Source: an uncultured Lacinutrix sp.
GTDB lineage: Bacteria; Bacteroidota; Bacteroidia; Flavobacteriales; Flavobacteriaceae
Direction of reading: 5' to 3'
Assembly (NCBI GenBank): GCA_937916035.1
Contig: CALGIH010000143.1
Location: 1 to 5,534, forward strand
Length of the DNA: 5,534 nucleotides
A program made the translations under genes and the position numbers. Shown here in pieces: positions 1-5,534 of this stretch (position 1 is its first letter; each line of letters opens with the position of its first letter). Below the pieces are notes generated by a model, which ran no database searches, had not been told where the DNA came from, and saw only the letters and a list, made by a program, of their open reading frames with translations.

Positions 1-457
1 TAAAGTACAATGTTGTTCCAACTATAATTCCCAGACCAACTTGTCCTAGTATTTTAAATCGCCCCTTTAAACCTTCTTTATTTTTCCTGAACTTCTTAAT
101 ATAATCATCAATAAAACCAATAATCCCCATCCACACAGTCGTTATCAGCAATAAAATAATATAAATATTATCAAGCTTAGCTAATAGTATTACTGGAATT
201 AGTGTTGCTAGAATTATGATTAATCCACCCATTGTTGGTGTACCAGCTTTTTCTGCCTGACCTTCTAATCCAAGATCTCTAACGGTTTCACCTACTTGCT
301 TCTTTTGAAGAAACTTGATGATTCGCTTACCATAAACAGTTGAAATGAGTAAGGATAAAATAATAGCAACAGCAGCTCTAAAGGTTATAAACCCAAATAA
401 GGAAGCTCCAGGGAATTGGAATTGTTTTTCTAAATATTCAAATAAATAATAGAGCAT
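1..457 (-). CDS. mraY: MraY, phospho-N-acetylmuramoyl-pentapeptide-transferase (3' end cut by window)
   Basis: MraY is an integral inner-membrane enzyme that transfers phospho-MurNAc-pentapeptide from UDP-MurNAc-pentapeptide to undecaprenyl phosphate, giving lipid I. Translating back from the ATG at 457-455 gives 152 residues that stay open to the window edge; the family is usually about 360-410 residues, so well over half is missing. The start [10 protein letters not shown] is typical of the family. The conserved stretch [14 protein letters not shown] lies at residues 65-78, with Lys70 and Thr75 at family-conserved positions. The catalytic Asp pair is in GFIDDY (Asp117, Asp118), and [11 protein letters not shown] follows at 129-139. 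The third catalytic Asp lies outside the window. Hydrophobic segments fall at about 22-42, 75-93, 97-116 and from 136 on. The start is 1 nt after the murE stop (TAACATG), which suggests translational coupling. Identification is secure; only the C-terminal part is unseen. Confidence 0.97.
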   Translation of the reverse strand, partial: MLYYLFEYLEKQFQFPGASLFGFITFRAAVAIILSLLISTVYGKRIIKFLQKKQVGETVRDLGLEGQAEKAGTPTMGGLIIILATLIPVILLAKLDNIYIILLLITTVWMGIIGFIDDYIKKFRKNKEGLKGRFKILGQVGLGIIVGTTLYF

Positions 458-458
458 G

Positions 459-1919
459 TTACTTTTTTAATTGTTTTAAAAATTCTTCTAAAATTTTATA
501 ATCATCAAAATCAATGCGTTTACCATTAATTTCTTGGTATGTTTCGTGTCCTTTTCCAGCAACTAATATGATGTCATTGGGTTGTGCTAATTGACAAGCC
601 GTTTTAATAGCCTGCTTTCTATCAACAATAGATAATGTTTTTTTAAAATTTTGTGGCTCAACACCAACTTCCATGTCTTCAATTATCTGTTCTGGTTTTT
701 CAGAACGTGGATTATCACTCGTAAAAATCACTTTTGTACTTAAAGTTGAAGCGATATTTGCCATTTTTGGTCGCTTGGTTTTATCTCTATCTCCACCACA
801 ACCAACAACAGTTATTAAATTTTCATTCTTTGTGCGAATGGTGTTAATGGTTTCCAATACATTTTTTAATGCATCAGGTGTATGTGCATAATCAACTATT
901 GCAGTAACATCATTAGAAATGAGATATTGAAACCTTCCACTCACACTCTCTAGCGCACTTAAAAGCCTTAGTATTTCCGCACTTTCTAGCCCTAATAAAT
1001 CAGCAGTTCCATAAATTGCCAAAACATTATAAGCATTGAAATTACCTATTAGTTTTGACCAAACTTCATTGTCATTTATTTTAAGGAGTAATCCATTAAG
1101 TTGGTTTTCTAAAATCTTCGCTCTATAATCTGCATAGATTTTAAGTGCATATGTATGTTTTTTTGAGGCTGTATTCTGCAACATAAATAAACCATTCTTA
1201 TCATCAACGTTTACCAACGAAAAAGCAGTTCGTGGCAACTCATCAAAGAAGGCTTTTTTAACATCACGATATTCTGAAAATGTTTCATGATAATCTAAAT
1301 GGTCATGCGATAAATTAGTGAAAATTCCGCCAGTAAAATGCAAGCCTTCAGTTCGTTTTTGATGTATTCCATGTGAACTCACTTCCATAAAGCAAAACTC
1401 GACACCTTGATCGTTCATTTCACTCAAATATCTGTTTATGGTTAATGAATCTGGAGTTGTGTGTGTGGCTTTATATTCAATTTCGTCTACCAAAATTTTT
1501 ACAGTTGACAATAAACCAACTTTATAACCAGCTTTTTTGAACAAAGTGTAAAGTAATGATGCTATAGTAGTTTTACCATTGGTTCCTGTAACACCGACCA
1601 GTTTCAAATTTTCAGATGGCGAACCATAGTAATTGGAAGCCATAATAGCTAAAGCACTATTTGAATTATGAACTTGGATATATGTAATTCCGTTTTCAAG
1701 CTTCTCAGGAAGTTGTTCAACAATAACCGCTGAAGCACCATTTTTAATGGCAATATCAATGTAATCACGGCCATCAACCAATTGACCTTTAATTGCGACA
1801 AACACATCTTTAGATTCAATTTTTCTTGAATCAAATTGAATTGCATTAATAAGCACACTTGTATCTCCAACTACAGCTTCAAGAGTAACCTTATATAATA
1901 TGTTTTTTAATGCAATCAT
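459..1919 (-). CDS. murE: MurE, UDP-MurNAc-L-alanyl-D-glutamate--2,6-diaminopimelate ligase
   Basis: MurE is a cytoplasmic ATP-dependent ligase that adds the third stem-peptide residue to UDP-MurNAc-L-Ala-D-Glu. The 486-residue protein is of normal length. The N-terminal UDP-binding domain has the FDSRKI motif at 29-34. The central Mur ligase domain has the P-loop GTNGKT at 112-117 (Lys116), TTPDSL at 154-159, MEVSSHG at 178-184 and SHDHLDYH at 204-211. Lys221 in YRDVKKAFF aligns with the lysine that is carbamylated in characterised MurE. The C-terminal domain has [10 protein letters not shown] at 342-351, [12 protein letters not shown] at 373-384 and GKGHE at 455-459. The DNPR motif at 402-405 is the known signature for meso-diaminopimelate rather than lysine, so I infer mDAP specificity. 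The ATG at 1919-1917 overlaps the ftsI stop as ATGA, a classic coupled arrangement. All key motifs are intact. Confidence 0.98.
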   Translation of the reverse strand: MIALKNILYKVTLEAVVGDTSVLINAIQFDSRKIESKDVFVAIKGQLVDGRDYIDIAIKNGASAVIVEQLPEKLENGITYIQVHNSNSALAIMASNYYGSPSENLKLVGVTGTNGKTTIASLLYTLFKKAGYKVGLLSTVKILVDEIEYKATHTTPDSLTINRYLSEMNDQGVEFCFMEVSSHGIHQKRTEGLHFTGGIFTNLSHDHLDYHETFSEYRDVKKAFFDELPRTAFSLVNVDDKNGLFMLQNTASKKHTYALKIYADYRAKILENQLNGLLLKINDNEVWSKLIGNFNAYNVLAIYGTADLLGLESAEILRLLSALESVSGRFQYLISNDVTAIVDYAHTPDALKNVLETINTIRTKNENLITVVGCGGDRDKTKRPKMANIASTLSTKVIFTSDNPRSEKPEQIIEDMEVGVEPQNFKKTLSIVDRKQAIKTACQLAQPNDIILVAGKGHETYQEINGKRIDFDDYKILEEFLKQLKK

Positions 1920-3925
1920 AATAATTCTAGTACTATAGTTTGTTTTGAATTGAGCTTAGCTCCTTTTGTAATTGATTGTTTTTTTACTTTCCCGCTTCCA
2001 ATAATTTTCACTTTCATTCCGATATTTTCTAACAAAGTGATAGCGTCCATTGCTGGCATACCACTTAAATCTGGCATGATCGCTTTATACTTCTGAGCTG
2101 CAACAAAATAGTTTTCATAATTTGATTTTGTTATTGCGTCTTGGCTGTTTAAATCGTCAACCTCATCAATAATTGGAGTATCAGTATAAATTTTTTGTGC
2201 TATTTTTTTAAATACAGGACCAGACACATCAGCTCCATAATAACCAACACTTTTATCTGGCTCATGAATAACCACAATACAAGAATATTTAGGATCTTCT
2301 GTTGGGAAATAGCCAACGAATGAAGAAATATAATTGTGTTTTCCCTTTACTTGGTAGTCTTTTTGACAAGTTCCTGTTTTACCAGCCATTGAGAAATTTT
2401 CAGAATACAAACCATTACCTGTGCCATAATCTTTTTTAACAACATCTTTTAATAATTCTTGCAACTTAGAAATGGTCTCAGGAGAACATATCCTAGGGTT
2501 TATTACTTCTTTATCAAACGTTTCAATTGTATTTCCAAATTCTTTAACTTCTCTTAAAAATCTTGGTTTTACCATTTCCCCATTATTGGCAACAGCATTA
2601 TAAAACGTAAGTGTTTGAAGTGGCGTAAATGATACACCATATCCATAAGCCATCCATTCGAGAGCAATTCCGCTCCAACGATTATTCATAATTCTTGGGT
2701 CTGGAATAATAGGCTTGCCTTCACCAATAATTGGCAAATCCAAAGTGTTTTGAAGGTTCATAGCATATAAACCATCTACAAATTTCTTAGGATTATCAGT
2801 ATAACTGTTATGAATTGCTTTTACAATTCCTGTATTTGATGACACTTCGAATGCCTTAGCTACACTAATCTTACCATAGCCACCATTCTTAGAATCTCTT
2901 ACTTTTTTTCCATAATAAGTTAACACACCATTTTCTGTGTCAACCACAGTTGAAGTATCGATTACCTTATCTTCTAAAGCAACAGCCAATGCCATTAATT
3001 TAAACGTTGATCCAGGTTCATGAGATTCACCAACTGCGTAATTAAGTCTTTCGTAATATTTCCCTTCTTGATTTCTACCAAGGTTAGATATTGCTTTTAT
3101 CTCTCCTGTTTTGGTTTCCATCACAACCACGCAGCCATGATCCGCTTTATATTTTTCTAATTGCTCTAATAAAGCATGGTGAGCAATATCTTGGATATTT
3201 ACATCAATGGTAGTATACAGATCATAGCCATCTTTTGACTCAATTTGATCATAATCTTCAATAGGCTTCCATTGTCCTTTACCAATTTTTTGTTTTAAAC
3301 GTCTCCCATCAGTCCCTCTTAAATATTGTTCTCCAAAAGCTCCATCTATTCCAGCTCTAGTTACATTTCCTTGATCATCAAAACGTTCATAACCAATAGA
3401 ACGCTGAGCAATCTCTCCCATTGGATGTTCCCGTTTAGTGTTTTGCTCTACGATTAAACCCCCTTTAAACGCTCCCATATTAAGTAATGGGAAACTCCTG
3501 ATTCTTAAATAATTTGAGTAGCCAAGGTTCCTACCTAACAAGAAATATCTATTTTTATTTGCTCTTGCTTTTCGTAATTCTTTCTCAAAGTAACTTGATG
3601 TTTTACCATGAAATTTTGCCAACGAATCTGAAAGAGGCTTTATGTGTTTTTCAAAGTTTTTTGCTGAAGGTGTAATGGCATCAAAACGAAGATCATACTT
3701 AGGCACGGAAGTAGCCAACAAATTTCCTTGAGCCGAATATACATTCCCTCTATTAGCTGGAATGACAACATTCTGTATGGTTCTTTGATCTGCTAAATCT
3801 TTGTATTGTTTGCCATGTACAAACTGGATATCTACCAATTTAACAACAACAAGTACAGCGAAGATGAACATACATCCTGCTACAAAATACAATCGGTTTA
3901 ATATGTTCTTCTCGTTTATCGCCAA
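1916..3925 (-). CDS. ftsI: FtsI-type septal peptidoglycan D,D-transpeptidase (class B PBP) with C-terminal PASTA domain; TTG start
   Basis: This class B penicillin-binding protein cross-links septal peptidoglycan in the periplasm, working with the FtsW glycosyltransferase and the FtsQLB complex. The 669 residues comprise a short cytoplasmic tail and one membrane anchor (about 12-32). The PBP dimerisation region (about 55-225) contains PANRGNVYSA, EQNTKREHPMGE at 160-171 and GIDGAFGEQYLRGTDG at 192-207. In the transpeptidase domain the catalytic SxxK is S306TFK309, SxN is S362SN364 and KTG is K516TG518. An acidic linker (about 581-605) leads to a single PASTA domain at about 614-669, as is usual in flavobacterial FtsI. 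The start is TTG at 3925-3923. The frame upstream is closed by the ftsL stop, and the next ATG (Met19) lies inside the membrane segment, while MAINEKNILNRLYFVAG fits the family N-terminus. The gene begins 9 nt after ftsL and overlaps murE by 4 nt. SpoVD-like class B PBPs also carry PASTA domains, but the context favours septal FtsI. Confidence 0.96.
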   Translation of the reverse strand: MAINEKNILNRLYFVAGCMFIFAVLVVVKLVDIQFVHGKQYKDLADQRTIQNVVIPANRGNVYSAQGNLLATSVPKYDLRFDAITPSAKNFEKHIKPLSDSLAKFHGKTSSYFEKELRKARANKNRYFLLGRNLGYSNYLRIRSFPLLNMGAFKGGLIVEQNTKREHPMGEIAQRSIGYERFDDQGNVTRAGIDGAFGEQYLRGTDGRRLKQKIGKGQWKPIEDYDQIESKDGYDLYTTIDVNIQDIAHHALLEQLEKYKADHGCVVVMETKTGEIKAISNLGRNQEGKYYERLNYAVGESHEPGSTFKLMALAVALEDKVIDTSTVVDTENGVLTYYGKKVRDSKNGGYGKISVAKAFEVSSNTGIVKAIHNSYTDNPKKFVDGLYAMNLQNTLDLPIIGEGKPIIPDPRIMNNRWSGIALEWMAYGYGVSFTPLQTLTFYNAVANNGEMVKPRFLREVKEFGNTIETFDKEVINPRICSPETISKLQELLKDVVKKDYGTGNGLYSENFSMAGKTGTCQKDYQVKGKHNYISSFVGYFPTEDPKYSCIVVIHEPDKSVGYYGADVSGPVFKKIAQKIYTDTPIIDEVDDLNSQDAITKSNYENYFVAAQKYKAIMPDLSGMPAMDAITLLENIGMKVKIIGSGKVKKQSITKGAKLNSKQTIVLELL

Positions 3926-3934
3926 GATTGAACT

Positions 3935-4252
3935 TTATTTATGAGATTTAACTTTAATCTTTTTGGGTGGCACTTCTGATGGCGCCAATCCATTACCTGT
4001 AAGTTTCCTTATTATTGAAGACTCTTTTTTTAATTCCATTAATTGCTTACGTCCTTCTACAAAGGCAGACCTTAACTCTTTTACTTCTTCTTTAAGAGAT
4101 GCTATCTCATAAACTTTTCTGTCTGCACTATGCGAACTCGCAATCATAATTACAGCGAGTGCAGATAAAAACATTATCAATCTCCAATTCTTAAACGAAT
4201 CATCACTGATTAAAAAAGTGCCTCTTAAAACGCTATAAATATTTTTTTTCAC
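3935..4252 (-). CDS. ftsL: FtsL-like cell division protein (Bacteroidetes type); GTG start
   Basis: This is a small bitopic membrane protein of 105 residues in the ftsL position between rsmH and ftsI. A cytoplasmic N-terminus of about 23 residues (MKKNIYSVLRGTFLISDDSF onward) precedes one membrane segment at about 24-40. A periplasmic helix rich in Lys, Glu and Leu (about 44-85) looks like a coiled coil, and the basic, proline-containing tail ends PPKKIKVKSHK. This is the layout of the Bacteroidetes FtsL-like family, which differs in sequence from enterobacterial FtsL. By analogy it pairs with a DivIC/FtsB-like partner and activates FtsW-FtsI. The start is GTG at 4252-4250. The only upstream in-frame codons after the rsmH TAA are GCA GTG, and the next ATG (Met27) lies inside the membrane segment. 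Eight A residues follow the GTG, which may help an SD-less start. The assignment rests on context and architecture more than on catalytic motifs, since the family has none. Confidence 0.9.
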   Translation of the reverse strand: MKKNIYSVLRGTFLISDDSFKNWRLIMFLSALAVIMIASSHSADRKVYEIASLKEEVKELRSAFVEGRKQLMELKKESSIIRKLTGNGLAPSEVPPKKIKVKSHK

Positions 4253-4255
4253 TGC

Positions 4256-5161
4256 TTACAATTTTTCAGCAATTCTAAGCTTTGCACTACGCGCTCTATT
4301 ATTTAACTTAATTTCCTCTTGACTTGGCACAATAAGATTCCCAATTTTTTTCAATGGAACACTTATATTACCAAATACATCTTTTTTAGGTTCACCCTCA
4401 AACAAGCCACTTCTAATAAATCGTTTTACCAATCTATCCTCGAGTGAGTGATATGAAATAAAACTCATTCGACCTCCTTCTTTCACTATTTCAGGTGTTT
4501 GTAATAAGAATTCTTTTAACACTTCTATTTCCTGATTTACCTCAATTCGGATAGCTTGGTAGATTTGGGCCAAAATTTTATTCTCCTTTCTTGGTGGTAA
4601 ATATTTTTTTAAAATACTTTTTAGCTGCTCAGAGGTAATGATTTCATTTTCTTTTCGCTCTTCTACAATTGTTTTGGCTAGTGCTGAAGCATTTCTTAAT
4701 TCACCATATTGCCAAAACACTTGTTTTAATTGCTCTTCTCCATACTCATTAACTACATTAAACGCCGACAGTTGATCTTGCTGATTCATTCTCATGTCAA
4801 GGTTTGCTTCAAAACGAGTTGAAAAACCTCTATCTGGAATATCAAATTGGTGTGAAGACACACCAAAATCAGCAAGAATACCGTCAATTGACATTACGCC
4901 ATGAAATTTCAGGAAACGTTTCACGTACCTGAAATTTTCATTAATTAGCGTAAATCTGCTATCATCAATTCTATTTAAAAGAGCGTCTTGATCTTGATCA
5001 AATGCTATTAATCGTCCATCTTTACCAAGTCTTTTTAATATTTCCTTACTATGTCCTCCACCTCCAAAAGTGACATCTACGTAAGTGCCATTTTCAATAA
5101 TATTTAAACCGTCTACAGTTTCTTTTAATAAAACTGGATTATGATATTGTTGCATCGTCAT
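4256..5161 (-). CDS. rsmH: RsmH (MraW), 16S rRNA (cytosine(1402)-N(4))-methyltransferase
   Basis: RsmH is a SAM-dependent methyltransferase that N4-methylates C1402 in the decoding centre of 16S rRNA. Its 301 residues are the usual length. HNPVLLKE at 7-14 is the conserved N-terminus. The SAM-binding glycine loop is YVDVTFGGGGHS at 27-38, followed by the acidic FDQDQDA at 54-60, LADFGVSSHQFD at 96-107 and GFSTRFEANLDMRM at 112-125. QIYQAIRIEVNQE lies at 199-211, ISYHSLEDRLVKRF at 235-248, and NNRARSAKLRIAEK at 287-300. All family motifs are present. Two ATG codons 6 nt apart (5161-5159 and 5155-5153) could start the gene. The downstream one gives MQQYHNPVLL, closer to the usual length before HNPVLL, so the extra Met-Thr is uncertain. 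Either start lies inside the 3' end of mraZ, giving a 23- or 17-nt overlap. The TAA stop is 3 nt from the ftsL GTG. Confidence 0.97.
   Translation of the reverse strand: MTMQQYHNPVLLKETVDGLNIIENGTYVDVTFGGGGHSKEILKRLGKDGRLIAFDQDQDALLNRIDDSRFTLINENFRYVKRFLKFHGVMSIDGILADFGVSSHQFDIPDRGFSTRFEANLDMRMNQQDQLSAFNVVNEYGEEQLKQVFWQYGELRNASALAKTIVEERKENEIITSEQLKSILKKYLPPRKENKILAQIYQAIRIEVNQEIEVLKEFLLQTPEIVKEGGRMSFISYHSLEDRLVKRFIRSGLFEGEPKKDVFGNISVPLKKIGNLIVPSQEEIKLNNRARSAKLRIAEKL
4903..4938. repeat. Inverted repeat inside rsmH
   Basis: The arms GAAATTTCAGG (4903-4913) and CCTGAAATTTT (4928-4938) are complementary over 10 consecutive base pairs, with a mismatch (G-T on the plus strand) at the outer end, and are separated by 14 nt. 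Overlapping the loop, GAAACGTTTC (4913-4922) is itself a perfect 10-bp palindrome, so two alternative hairpins compete for G4913. The whole element lies in codons for about residues 75-88 of RsmH (FRYVKRFLKFHG region). No U-tract follows it in the direction of transcription, so it does not look like an intrinsic terminator. The symmetry is directly visible; any function is unknown, and chance in AT-rich coding DNA is a fair explanation. Confidence 0.55.
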
Positions 5162-5534
5162 CGTCTTGTCCCATTACTTCTTCAGCTAAATCAGCGAAAT
5201 CCATTGCTGCATCATCAATTGCTTTTTCATAGTTGACTTTATCCCAAATTTCAACAATATTTACCGCTGAAGACATCACCAACTCTTTTGATATCCCTGC
5301 AAAAGCGACCAGATCCTTAGGTATTAATAATCTACCTGAAGCATCTAACTCCACAACTTTCACGCCAGCCGTAAAACGTCTTATAAAGTCATTATTCTTC
5401 TTTTTAAAACGGTTGAGCTTGTTTACTTTTTGCATTAAACTTTCCCATTCACTCATGGGATACAACTCCAAACAAGGCTTAAATACAGCACGCTTCAATA
5501 CAAAGCCTTTTTGCATCACAGGAGACAGCTGACT
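5139..5534 (-). CDS. mraZ: MraZ, dcw-cluster transcriptional regulator (5' end cut by window)
   Basis: MraZ is an AbrB/SpoVT-fold DNA-binding protein that sits first in the dcw cluster and, in characterised bacteria, regulates the cluster promoter. The window holds the last 131 residues. The frame stays open through the right edge: the codons before the internal GTG at 5519-5517 read SQLSP, which joins naturally to VMQKGFVLKRAVFKPCLELY as in family members. The true start is therefore outside, probably about 25-30 residues upstream, and the GTG or following ATG should not be taken as the start. The second AbrB-like repeat is visible around VVELDASGRLLIPKDL, with its DxxGR signature; the first repeat's equivalent is missing with the N-terminus. 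VNIVEIWD follows. The C-terminus is acidic, ending MGQDDDDATIS, and its last codons overlap the start of rsmH. The promoter and any MraZ operator repeats would lie beyond the right edge. Confidence 0.95.
   Translation of the reverse strand, partial: SQLSPVMQKGFVLKRAVFKPCLELYPMSEWESLMQKVNKLNRFKKKNNDFIRRFTAGVKVVELDASGRLLIPKDLVAFAGISKELVMSSAVNIVEIWDKVNYEKAIDDAAMDFADLAEEVMGQDDDDATIS

Noticed and set aside
462..468. A AAA AAG slippery heptamer in frame just before the murE stop codon
   Set aside because: It matches the bacterial -1 frameshift heptamer, but a -1 shift adds only about ten residues before a TAG and does not enter the mraY frame. In AT-rich DNA encoding Lys-Lys this is expected by chance.
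673..891. Plus-strand open frame of 72 codons opposite murE
   Set aside because: It lies wholly antisense to the conserved C-terminal part of MurE, has no recognisable family features, and is best explained as a shadow.
1649..1870. Second minus-strand frame of 73 codons inside murE
   Set aside because: It is an alternate frame of the MurE N-terminal domain; the murE frame carries all the conserved motifs, and no frameshift is indicated.
3926..3934. Possible promoter or terminator in the ftsL-ftsI gap
   Set aside because: Nine bases are too few for either, and no Bacteroidetes-type -7/-33 pair or hairpin with U-tract was seen nearby.
5233..5532. Plus-strand open frame of 99 codons opposite mraZ
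   Set aside because: It is antisense to well-conserved mraZ coding sequence, including the DASGR region, and its translation has no recognisable domain.

Overview
The window holds part of the division and cell wall (dcw) cluster of a Bacteroidetes bacterium, most likely a member of the Flavobacteriaceae. This rests on AT-rich DNA (roughly one third G+C by eye), the absence of Shine-Dalgarno-like sequences before the genes, the Bacteroidetes-type short FtsL-like protein, and an FtsI with a C-terminal PASTA domain. The DNPR motif in MurE indicates meso-diaminopimelate peptidoglycan, as expected for a Gram-negative organism.

All genes lie on the minus strand, so transcription runs from high to low coordinates: mraZ (5' end cut by the right edge), rsmH/mraW, an ftsL-like gene, ftsI, murE, and mraY (3' end cut by the left edge). 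The packing is extreme. mraZ and rsmH overlap by 17-23 nt, rsmH and ftsL are 3 nt apart, ftsL and ftsI 9 nt apart, ftsI and murE overlap as ATGA, and murE and mraY are 1 nt apart. No gene-free stretch is long enough for an internal terminator or a conventional intergenic promoter. The plus strand carries no credible gene.

The genes serve one process. MraZ is a DNA-binding regulator of the cluster, and RsmH methylates 16S rRNA. The FtsL-like protein and FtsI belong to the septal synthase complex, where FtsI is the cross-linking transpeptidase. MurE adds the third stem-peptide residue to the cytoplasmic precursor. MraY then transfers phospho-MurNAc-pentapeptide to undecaprenyl phosphate to make lipid I.

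I see no novel system here. The points worth a second look are small: ftsL and ftsI appear to start at GTG and TTG; rsmH, ftsL and ftsI share one reading frame separated only by single TAA codons; mraZ runs off the edge although an internal GTG could be mistaken for its start; and rsmH contains a 10-bp inverted repeat.
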